Shown in pieces: positions 9,297 to 19,072 of a stretch of DNA of 22,236 nucleotides. Both the position numbers and the translations under genes were made by a program. The stretch lies in NCBI GenBank assembly GCA_000277445.1, contig AJWJ01000401.1:1-22236 (forward strand). Direction: 5' to 3'. How positions within the stretch are numbered: the stretch's first letter is position 1; each line of letters opens with the position of its first letter. The DNA is from Polysphondylium violaceum (Eukaryota > Evosea > Eumycetozoa > Dictyosteliales > Dictyosteliaceae). The notes beneath the pieces are model-generated. The model ran no database searches. It was not told the DNA's origin and worked only from the letters and a program-made list of their open reading frames with translations.

Positions 9297-11691
9297 TTAC
9301 CAATCATTTGAAATAGGAATAATTCTGTTTTGTAATAAAGTATTTGGAGGTGATAAGCTATTGTTGTTATTATTATTGGAATCATCATCAATATTGTTAC
9401 TGTTGTTTTGGTTATTTTCATCACTAACATTTGTAGTAGTTGAAATATTATCAATATTATTCATTTTATCATTGTTATCTATAAAAGTATTGTTGCTGTT
9501 GTTCTTATTACTACTTTTATCATTTTCAATATTGTTATTATTATTGTTATTATTATTATTATTATGTTCTGATAAAATTTTCATTATACTTGTTTCTAAA
9601 ATTCTATTTACTTGATCTATACATTGTTGATTGGCACTATTATTACCATCGCATTTTTCTACATTTTCTACATTATCAAAGGTGGCAGTGGTTGTTGTAG
9701 TTGTTGTGGTATTGTTGTTATTAGATTGAGAGGAAGATGATGGTGAAGCAGAGGATTCTTTCTTAACATTATTATTATTATTATTACTGTTGTTAATAAT
9801 AATTGTCTTATTATTACTTATATTTATATTGATATTAAAACTTGGTGGATTGATGTTGTTATTGCTATTATTATTATTATTATTATTAACTATATTTTCA
9901 TTTGCTTTAAAAAAAGAACCTTTTGATTTAGTTGAATTTGGACTTTGAATATTAATATTCTTTAAATTTGCACTCGTAATGCTATTGCTGTTATTGTTAC
10001 TATTGTTGTTGTTGTTGTTTGCCTTTGATTTTAAAAATTGTTTATCTTTACTACCAAAAGAAGAGGTATCAAAACTACTGGTGGAGCTATTATTTGAAGA
10101 ATGAGAAGAATGTCTCGAGTGAGTTAAAAGAGCAGGTTTTAATTTCTCTTCTAAAAGGGTTGGTGATAAAATGTGTTCTAAAGATTCATCATAGTCCTCT
10201 CTACTAAAAACAGAGCTTTCACTTCTAAGTTCTATATCAATGTTGCTATGACTATCATCGATAATAGATGTGGATACTGTAGCACAATTTGAATTACAGT
10301 ATTTTTCACTTTCACTATCAGTGTTGTCATTTAAAATTGGTGGTAAATTACTAATAGGACTTGGTTGTTGTATTGATGATGATGATGATGAGGTAGATTC
10401 ATCATTATTAATATTGTTTTTTAATTCATTTGCTCTACTACTAGTGGTTGTAGTTGTCGTTGTGGTTGTAGTAGTTGTGGTTGTAGTTGTTTGTGACTCT
10501 AAATTTGGGGGAGGTAAAATTATTTGTTTTTCATTTAAGCTATTCTTTTCTTGTGAAATTTCGTTATCATTGTTATTGGCATTGTTGCTGCTGCTGTTAT
10601 CATTATTAATATCGAGAATCTGATTTAATTCATTATTTATATTTTGAATTTCCTTTACTAAATCATCCAAATCCTTTTCAGCAGCACCATCTTTTTCTTG
10701 ATCATCTTCATCCTCTGAATCATCACTGCTATTATTATTATTATTATTAACTGTTTGTTTACTATCATTATTATTTTCAACTTGAACAGTTGAGTTTGAC
10801 AATTCATTTGAATGAGTAATTAAAGATTGTCTAATAGCTTCAAGAATCATTAGATTCTCCATGTCTGGATCACTATAGTCACCAAATATTTCTGAAAATG
10901 AAAATGCTTGACTTTCACGATTGCTGTTGTTTTGATTGTTATGATTACGATTTATACCAACACTATTGCTTCTGTTGTTGCTGTTGAGAGCACTAGTGCT
11001 ACTGGTAGTGGTGGTGGTTGTATGTCTATGTGAAGATGCGCCGCTAATGGTGTAATGTGAAATTGATTGCTCGGAAATTTGTTTAGAAGTGAGTGATTTG
11101 GGAGGGGAGAGTTGTTGTGATTGAGAAAAGAAATGTTGGGTCGGTGATTTTGATGTAGAGAATTTATCGCCATTCTTTTCTCTTTCAATCTCTTCTTTTT
11201 TCATTTTAATTGTGAGTTCAATGACTTTAGCTTGTTCAAGCTCATCTTTTTGTATTTCTTCCTTTGAAAGAGGACCTGTAAAAATAACTAGATACGAAGG
11301 TTGATTACAAAAGGGACAAAATACCGTAGATGCATCCGAGTTTGGTTTTTTAATTTGTAAAAAGCATTCTGTACATATTCCTTTTTTACAACATTTTGAT
11401 CGATTTAATCCACCAGAATAATACTTTTATTATTATTTGTTATATATAGCTATATTAGTATATTTATCTATATGTGTAGTAATAGTAATGAATGATAGTT
11501 ACTAATAAACAAATGGGACACTCTTCAAGATTTGGACCTTCATCTTCTTGACCAGTAGTAAGAGGGGCAATTTTCTTGTCGAGGATCAACTTTTTAATGA
11601 TCTTTTGGTCCCATTCACAGTCTTTGTAAAGACCAGATGTCACAAATCTTGTAGAATCCTGACTCTCTCTTTTACTGCTATTGTTACCCAT
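9297..11691 (-). CDS. DA2/Sip5-like RING E3 ubiquitin ligase with low-complexity tail, 2 exons
   Basis: My model has exon 1 at 11503-11691 and exon 2 at 9297-11423 (79-nt GTAAC...AAAAG intron, phase 0), giving 771 residues. The protein begins MGNNSSKR; Gly-2 suits N-myristoylation. Next comes a conserved SGLYKDCEWD...KKLILDKKIAP segment, then a RING-type finger: C58-P-I-C61, then GLNRSKCCKKGICTECF (Cys 74, 75, 80, 83) and C99-P-F-C102. This layout closely follows plant DA2 (EECPICFLYYPSLNRSRCC, ICTECFLQMK, CPFC) and yeast Sip5. After it come PLSKEE and a charged helix. A UIM-like motif, ENLMILEAIRQSL, sits at about 254-266. The rest is low complexity: long Asn runs, a 16-residue Thr run and Ser blocks, as is usual in dictyostelids. 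DA2 ligases limit organ growth in plants; the amoeba role is unknown. The intron splits the RING. AATAAA is at 9278-9283 (minus). Confidence 0.85.
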
Positions 11692-12371
11692 GATTTATAC
11701 TATTATACAGACACTATGTGGTGTGTTTATTATTATTTCTACTATACAATACGCTATACTATTCTATACTATAAACAAACCAAAAACACACACGCACGCC
11801 CACACAAACACAGAAACACAGAGAAAACAATAAACAAACAACAACTAAATAAGAAACAACTAAATTAAAAAAAAGAAATTATATGTACAAGTGGTAAAAT
11901 TCTATTGGGAAGGATGGTGGTGGTATTGTTGTTTGATAGATATATAAATTATACAGAAAACACACACAGACAAAAACATATACAAAGAAAAGAAAGAATA
12001 TAAAACACCCTATAAACTAAATGATCTAAAACTAAACATAAATATAAAATAATTGTACAAGAGACACACACCAATACTAGGAGTATGTAGAAGATGATAA
12101 ACTAGTGTGTTGGAATGTGTGTGTGTGCGATCAATTATAAATATTGCGTGAAAAAAAAAAAAAAAAAAAAACAAAAAAATAAATGAATTTAATTAAATTT
12201 AATTATTTTAATGAATTTATTGAATTTATGAAAAAATGGGAAAACTTTCTAGTAACCTCACTTTTTATCTCGATTTTGCACTAAATTGGTGTGTGCGTCC
12301 AAATCATTGAATGGGCATGCAGTGATATAATATACAGGAATAGTGTGGGCCGAACAACATTCGAGTAGTGC
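11692..12371. other. Intergenic region: DA2-like promoter and condensin D3 3' region
   Basis: No gene is visible here. Near the DA2-like start (minus strand) there is a CA-rich stretch, 11786-11822, containing ACACACACGCACGCCCACAC; it reads as GT/G-rich in the gene direction and resembles the CA-rich/G-box elements bound by the dictyostelid factor GBF. Similar CACACA and GTGTGTGTGTGCG sequence recurs at 12064-12072 and 12114-12129. A 21-nt A run lies at 12151-12171. AT-rich palindromic sequence at about 12186-12205 is followed by a minus-strand AATAAA (12216-12221) that can end the condensin D3 transcript about 150 nt after its stop. Confidence 0.45.
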
Positions 12372-12520
12372 CTACCTTCTTTTGTTTGTTGCTGTTGTTG
12401 CGCTCAGATCACTTTTACCTCTTTTTTTGACCGGTGAGATAATTTCGTCGTCATCGTCGTCGGTGCCGCTGTCGCTGTCGGATTCAAGCATTTGTTGATG
12501 AACAGTCTTTGCTTTTTTGT

Positions 12521-12570
<50 letters not shown>

Positions 12571-15500
12571 ACTATTTACATTCTTTTTAATCACGGGAGT
12601 TGTTTCTTGGTCGTCGTCGGAGTTGTCGTAGTCGCTATCTTGGTCGCTGTCAAATTGATTTTGCATGGCCTCGTTTAATAAATCTTGGTCGTTGTCATAG
12701 TCTTCGGACGATGCAGACGATTTGGCTTTGATGTTCCATTTCTTGAGGGCAGGAGGCTTGTCGGGACTGTAGAGAAAGATGTCGGCGTGGACTTTGGTGT
12801 CGAGGGGTGAGGACGAGTTGTCGGCCGGACGGAGTCTGAGGGGAATAGACGAGGGCACGGGGACAAAGGTGGGCTTGTCGAGTGGAGTGCTGTCGCGCTC
12901 ATTTTCGTCATCGCTGTCTTCGAATCTGATAGAGAGGGGAATGGGCTTGTTTCTTGGGGCGGGGGCTTTAAAGGGCGAGGGTGTGATGGGGTCCTTGAAG
13001 GGCGTGGTTCCGAGACTTCCGTTGATGGGCACGCCTGCAATGCTGTGACGGGCCGATCTGACGGGCTTGACAAAGGTACTGTTTTTGGGGGTCGAGTTGG
13101 AGCTGGCAGTGTCAGACATGTCGACACCGTTCATCATCATCATTTGCTTGAATGGGGTGATGGACTGTCTGTCGCTTGAGATCTTGGACGGGGTGATCGA
13201 GAGTCGGCCCAGCTTGCCAAACGGAGTCTTGAGTGGGGTTTGGCTGCTGGTGGCCGACTTGAGTGCCGATGATGTGGCGCTGCTGGTGGCGGTGTGGGAG
13301 GACGAGTCGGTGGCAGTAGTCGAGGACGACGATGTGCTCTTGGGGGTCTTGAGCTGGGGAACGGTAAAGTTTGTCATATCAGGTTTAGGCGTTCCGGGCA
13401 AAATGCTGACTCTACGCACGGCCTTGGCGGGCGATTGGGCAGCCTTTCTGCTAAAGTTTTTCATGTCGTACTCTATCTCTTTCGAGAGCTGCTTGTTGGC
13501 TGCCAGCACCTCGGTGACCTCTTTTTTGTAGTCCTTGAGTAGCTCTTTGAGATACAACATGAGCTTTCTGAGGAGGGGCGATCGGTTCGACTCGAGGAGG
13601 TGCTTGAGTTCAATGATGATGGGCACAATGTTTTCAATGACGTTTCTCTTGACAATGTTGGTGATCAATTTGCCCTTGGCCGCCTCGAGGGCCGTTTCTT
13701 GGGCGTTGAGCTCCTCTTCCGTGTCACCATTGGCAAGTTTGCTGAGCGACTGGAGCTTGATGTCTTTGCAGGCGAGGATCGAGAGCGTGTCATAGATGAC
13801 ACCGTGGCACTGCTTGAGGTCGAGCTTCTCTTCAATGACGTCGTTGAGCACCTCCATGCACAACTTGCTCATGAGCTGAAACTTGTGCTCGTCAGCCGTG
13901 TTTTGGAGAAAGGTCTCATAGATGGTCATTCTGCGGTGTCGATTTTCGTCACCAGTGAGGTCAAATTGCGCCGACGAGTGTTTGGTCGAGGCAATGTTTA
14001 GGCTAAAGATCTGGTTGTTGGTCTGGTTGTAGGTTGGATGGCTCTTGCAGTTGTTGAGCACAAAGATGCACTCGACAAAGTGCGAGAAAAACACGTTGGC
14101 GGTGGTGCTGCCCAACAGATTGAGCGTGGGCCCTGCGCCATTGGCGGCGGCGGTGGTGCCAAACTTGACTTGGAGCACATTGAGCAAACAAAAGTTGGCA
14201 AACTGGCTGACAATGGGCGAGGGGTCGACGAGGGCCTCAACAAAGCGGAAAAAGAGCGAGCCTCTCCACTTGACATAGTCTTCTTGGAGCAGACGGGTGA
14301 GCAGGATGAGGGTCTGACGACGCACGAGCTCGTTGGGGTCCCGCAGACACATGGCAATGTTGGGGATGTAGTTGTCGACGAGCTGGGTGTACCTGATGCA
14401 CAGGTCGCACATGACCACCATCACATTGTTTCTGATGACGTGTGAGTCGGATATCTCGAGCTCTTTGGCAAAGGTGGCGATGCAACGTTTGGCCAAACGG
14501 TCGTCGTTGAGGCACAGTTTGCCCAGGGTGATAAAGGCGTGTGCACGCACAGAGGTTGGGATGGGGATGTCCTCGGCAGGGTCGCTGTCGGTGCCGTCGC
14601 TGACGAGGCGCGAGAGGCTGGGGGCGATCAAGCTCTGGATCATGACCTTGAGTCTGTTGGGAATCACTGCCTGGTGGATCTGGATAATCTCGCCAATGGT
14701 AAACAAAAACAACCCGACCTGCTGCTCGTCGGGCACCGGAATCTTCTTTTCCGTGTCAGTCAACGACTTGGGCAAAACATAGACGGCCAGCTGCTCGTCG
14801 CAGATGCCAAGTATCGATTTTGTCCAGTCGGCAAGCACAGACTCTATCTTTTTCGCACCGCCATTCTCTCTATAGATCCTGACGGTGAGTTTGACCAAAC
14901 AGCTGATAAACAATTGCGTGATCATGGGCTCATATCTAAACTCCTTGGCACGTACAAATATGTCGTTAAACAATGATTTGGCGACATCAAGACTAAAGTG
15001 ACTGCAAATGCTTTCAATAATCGTGACAATGTATCCCAACAACGAGGCATTTAATTCTCTCTCTCTTTCTTTTTCTTTTTCATTGGGTGTTGTTGCAGTA
15101 CCTGTTGCTGTTGTTGACATGATGGTATCTTTTAATTTATTCCAAGTGGCCACAATCAAATTCTGATCAAGTTTGTCTGGTGCACAGTTGGCAATCTCTG
15201 ACAACATGTACCAGGCACCAGCCGTATGGGATGCTGCCGTTGATTCAGATTTAAATTTAATAATGTTTTCAATGTTCTTTATCACTTCTTTGCTAATCAT
15301 CTTTTTATGAGCCATCACCATACAGACTTTGTGGATATAGGGTGAGCTGTCGATTCTAATATCCTCCAACAAACGCAATATATACTTGTAGCTTGGATCA
15401 ATTTCATTTTTCCTAAGAACAGTAGTTGTTAGTATCATATACACGCAATACACATATCATCAATACACATACTTTTTATCAAACAGCTTTGGTATTGAAT

Positions 15501-17763
15501 CAAATATAATGGATTTAACAGACTCTAAGCATTTCTCTGATACGGTAGACTCACGATCGGTGATCAAGGGAATAACGGCTTTTCTCCATGTGTCTACCAA
15601 TTCATTGTCTTGTGGATGCTCTCGCAAGAGATTTGTAAGAGTGATGATCACTTGTTTCTTTATCAATGGCGATGAATCCAAAGTTCTGGCCAACAATATA
15701 TCCAACACAGACTTGGATGCACCATTCTGTAAACAAACAACCTCAAGTACTTGTAACGCTGATTTTCTAACAACGCTCTTTTCATCCTGAGATCTTTTCG
15801 ATATGAATGACAACAATGATGGTTTGGGTATACTGTTGCTATTGCTGCTTCCTTTACGCTTCTTGTCATCTTGTTCGTCATCAGAGTCTACGTATCCTTT
15901 GTCATTGCTGCTGCTGCTACTGTCTGGTATAATTGATGTTTTGTAATCTAGATTAAATACATTCTTTAAATGCTTTTCAATGGTTTTCAATGCAACACTG
16001 CTCTCTTCCTTTGGTTCGAGGAGTGTCGACAAACAAGACAAAGCTTTTGATCTAACGGTTGAAAATTTATCTGATGATCTGTTGACCAATATACCCATGA
16101 TATTAGGCACCAACACCTCCTCATTGTCTTTATCAACAAACTGTTCTAAATTCTCTAATAGACAAGCCGACACTTCGACTGAAAATGTTCTATAGTTGTT
16201 CTATATATTGGTGTGTTGTTGTTGTTGTTGTTAATATGCAGATCAAGACGATGGCAACTGACTATACTATGCTATACATACCTTTGAGTTACGTGAATAG
16301 GCCATGAAAAAGTTATTGATAAAACGAGAGTGTGAGCTGATCATGGTAAAGAGAGATAATACAGATTGAATGGTGTTACTACGGTACTCGGCTCTCTCGG
16401 CAACACGGATGCATACGTGTTGGAGGAGGGTGTGGATGTGCTCTTCGATGCTTTGGGGATTGAGATCCACGAGTTGTTTGAGGAATGCGAGGGTAGTGTC
16501 ACGATCATATATCAATTGTTTGGGCACTACTGGTGGATAGGTGTTGGTGCCGGGATGTATGGTTAATATGGGCACCAACTCTTTAAACAGCATGGTCACC
16601 ACACTGTGCAATGGTCCGTGCTTGCTATTGGATACAATGTTAGACAAGAGTGCGTGGGCAGCTCTGATCACCTCAATCTCTTTCTCTGATGCCATAACAG
16701 CTCTCTTTCCCTTGCCTTTGGTGCCGCCAGTCTTTTTATAGTGGAACGATCGACTGAGTGACACCAAGAGCTCGATGGTCTCGACAAGTGTCTCTTGATA
16801 GGGATACAACGAGAATCTGTCCAACACCCAATCAAGATCTTTGAGTAACAGTAGCGTGCTATTAAACCAATCATGTTTACTATCTTTATCCTCATCTTGA
16901 TCCATGTCGTCGTCATCTTGGTCCATGTCGTCGTCCTCGTCATCTTCATCTTCATCTTGTTGTTGTTTAGTATTTGGTCTATTCTTTCTTTTATTATCAG
17001 ATTGAGTCTCTTCATTGTTGTTGGCGTTGGTTATATTTGTCTTGATGGAAAGCAATTTGATGGCAGAGAGAAAGGCAATGGGATGAAAGCATCTTCTCAT
17101 AAACACAAACAGATAAAAATACATTGATGCTGCAATATACTTTACCTGTTCAGTTTTGTGTCTGTTCATCAACCAGTAGAGCAACACGGTCAGACTTTGA
17201 AATGAAAAGCCAGAGTCTCTCACAAAATCCACAAACTCATTCTCCACGTCTTTGTTGTTGTTGTTTACATTGAATGGCATAGATTTAGGTACCTTTTCTT
17301 CTTCATCTTGATCATCATCTTCTTCATCTTCCTCTTCCTCTTCCTCTTCTTCGCTCTCTTCTTTTCTTGCAGCTGATCTCTTTCCACCTCTTGTTGGTGG
17401 TTTCTTTTTCGTTGTTGGCTTCTTTGGTTTCTTCTTCTTTTCATTTATATCCAATTTATCAATGGATTGCGGAAGTTGATCGTATAGTGGTGTCTCCATC
17501 GGCTCTATATCTCTTGATATCTGTTTGAATCTCTTTAGCACCTTTTCCAGGTTTTCAGCCGAAGCCTTTCTCACAATAAAGTCCATTGTTTCCTTTTCAT
17601 TGTCCTGTAATGTTTCGCCTCTCCATATTTTATTGATGATTTCATCAGATATATTCAACACGCCAATGTCCTCCAACACTTCATATGGCAATCCAATCAT
17701 CTCTTCATCTTTTTTCTTTCCACTGCCTCTCTTTACTGTTGATGTTGTTGTCTTCTTTGACAT
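12372..17763 (-). CDS. ncapd3: Condensin II complex subunit D3 (NCAPD3-like), 4 exons
   Basis: My exons are 16282-17763, 15473-16200, 12580-15412 and 12372-12506, giving 1725 residues. The start is the ATG at 17763, since the upstream extension in frame has no better start. The N-terminal part has two acidic stretches (136-157 and ~264-295) in otherwise helical sequence. The diagnostic HEAT block lies at ~1020-1150: SVRAHAFITLGKLCL, HVIRNNVMVVMCDLCIRYT, VDNYIPNIAMCLRD, RRQTLILLTRLLQEDYVKW and GSLFFRFVEALVD, matching condensin D3 (RAHAVITLGKLCL, EEYVKWKGSLFFRF). The tail from ~1395 is disordered with about 16 Ser/Thr-Pro sites, eight of them S/T-P-x-K. Condensin II compacts mitotic chromosomes with SMC2/SMC4; D3 is its HEAT clamp and is CDK-regulated. 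Introns are 81, 60 and 73 nt; intron 2 has a TACTAAC branch-like site. Without the third intron the protein would end in poly-Asn at residue 1712. Confidence 0.88.
12521..12565. repeat. (TTG/CAA)15 microsatellite
   Basis: Fifteen uninterrupted TTG units on the plus strand read as AAC on the coding strand of condensin D3. In the unspliced frame they give an Asn run. In my gene model they lie inside intron 3. A shorter AAC repeat is also present in intron 1 of the same gene (16214-16231). Confidence 0.9.
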
Positions 17764-18006
17764 TCTTTCATATATACAAATAATAACAAACTTTGAATAC
17801 ACACAACACAAGTAATTTAAATATATTACAAAACTAATTTAATATATATAAATCAATACACAACACACAACAATAAATCTAATACTGTAACCAGTCAGTC
17901 AGGGATGGAATATAATATCATTTGAAAAAAAAAAAGAATGCGAGAAAACACCCTCCAAAATATTTTTTTAAAAAATTTGAAAAAGGCGCCAAATGCACAA
18001 TGCGCA
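17764..18006. other. Short intergenic region upstream of condensin D3
   Basis: The 243 bp between the condensin D3 start and the dynactin p25 stop (both minus) are AT-rich, with ATATATAAAT-like sequence at 17841-17855 and an A run at 17925-17936. There is no AATAAA in the p25 3' region; the nearest A/T block is at about 17961-17980. No gene is seen. Confidence 0.4.
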
Positions 18007-18804
18007 CTATGAACGGCCTTTGGACAGAGTGTTTATTGGCAAAAAGGATTCATAGATTGATGTGGTGTAGTCTTTCATGTATTGTTCAAAGCAATCTGGT
18101 AAATCCTCTATATAGCGACCAGGTGTGCCTGAAAATGTTGTAAATGAGGGCACCACTGTATCCGGTGGCAACACTGTATTGTCCGGTATATAACAACAAT
18201 CTTTTAAAATACATCTTTTAGACTGCAGGTGTGGGAAGAGTGAGTTGAGTGATATTGAGTATTATTAGTATTAGTATTTACAAAGTGATGGATGAAACAA
18301 GTATCACATTACTTACAATTACACAATTTTTACCAATATAAACATATGAACCAATACTGGCTGCACTAATGACACAACCCTCTTCTATTAATACATGATC
18401 ACCTATATTCAAGGGAAAATATGATACTGCGCTATAGTCATGTAAGATGAATTGATTAGTATATCTAAATCTATATCTATTCTGTGATATGAATATATAC
18501 CCTTTAAACTTTTTATATGATGGTCTGATGACAGTGTTTTCTGAAACAGTTGATAATCTACCTATATTTACATTTGCCAAATCACCTCTTACAATGACAC
18601 CGGGCTTAATAATCGTCTGGGTTGTAGTAAATACATATTAATATTAATATAAACTCATTCATTCATCATGCATGCACTAGTACACACTTTTCCATGTAAA
18701 CGTATATTCATAATACCACAAAGGATTGAGCCTTTGCTGACTTTATTGCCATTTAGTGTCTCTATATATTGTGTCTTTTCAAAGTACTTTGGTTGAATTT
18801 GCAT
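18007..18804 (-). CDS. dctn5: Dynactin subunit 5 (p25), 4 exons
   Basis: My exons are 18688-18804, 18501-18616, 18317-18431 and 18007-18222, giving 187 residues (human 182). The sequence follows DCTN5 throughout: [18 protein letters not shown], then [100 protein letters not shown] and SIYESFLPI. The Ile/Val-Gly repeats form a left-handed beta-helix. p25 sits with p27, p62 and Arp11 at the pointed end of the dynactin filament and helps recruit dynein cargo such as endosomes. Introns are 71, 69 and 94 nt; the first donor is GTGTGT and the third GTAAGT, with TACTAAT branch-like motifs in introns 2 and 3. Intron 2 is a multiple of three with no in-frame stop. The gene is divergent from importin-9. 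Confidence 0.93.
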
Positions 18805-18856
18805 TCTCTATCTCTACCTAATCTCTTTCCTCTTATTAATATTAAATTTGATGTTA

Positions 18857-18880
18857 TTTTTTTTTTTTTTTTTTTTTTTT
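18857..18880. repeat. 24-nt poly-T tract
   Basis: An uninterrupted run of 24 T lies 53 bp upstream of the dynactin p25 start and 193 bp upstream of the importin-9 start. Similar A/T homopolymers occur at 8142-8159 and 12151-12171. They are typical of dictyostelid promoters and can disfavour nucleosomes. Confidence 0.85.
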
Positions 18881-19024
18881 CTAAAAACTTTTGTTTTTTG
18901 GGGATGGGGGTGTTGACCCGCCATAGTTAAGAATTCGGCAGTCGATTCGATTTGTTTCATTGCTATAACTAGTTGAGTGTGTGACATCTATCAACTATCT
19001 CTGTAGCATATTGTATAATAGTAC

Positions 19025-19042
19025 CCACCACCACCACCACCA
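19025..19042. repeat. (CCA)6 repeat in importin-9 leader
   Basis: Six CCA units lie 31-48 bp upstream of the importin-9 start, probably in its 5' leader or core promoter. No function can be read from the sequence. Confidence 0.7.
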
Positions 19043-19072
19043 TAGATATAGATATATAGATATACACACACA

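Larger units (their letters stand above)
18805..19072. promoter_or_regulatory. Divergent promoter of dynactin p25 and importin-9
   Basis: This 268-bp interval serves two divergent genes. It contains a 24-nt T run (18857-18880), followed by G-rich GGGGATGGGGGTGTTG (18900-18915), which resembles a dictyostelid G-box. A CCA repeat (19025-19042) and a TAGATATA repeat lead into ACACACACA just before the importin-9 ATG. The start-proximal CACACAATG is the same as in both FNIP genes. Confidence 0.5.

Noticed and set aside
9292-9615. Plus-strand Leu-rich frame resembling a membrane protein
   Set aside because: It is the complement of Asn-rich coding repeats (AAT/AAC read backwards as ATT/GTT and shifted to TTA/TTG). 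The hydrophobicity is an artefact.
10270-10623. Plus-strand frame with a long Val run
   Set aside because: It is the shadow of the poly-Thr and Asp-rich coding region of the DA2-like gene on the other strand.
11548-11868. Plus-strand frame across the DA2-like first exon and promoter
   Set aside because: It is antisense to the conserved N-terminus and continues into low-complexity CA-rich promoter DNA.
12779-14976. Several plus-strand open frames of 80-155 codons opposite condensin D3
   Set aside because: They lie antisense to the strongly supported HEAT and tail coding sequence, overlap one another in different frames, and arise because the GC-rich coding strand has few stop codons on its complement. 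None shows a recognisable motif.
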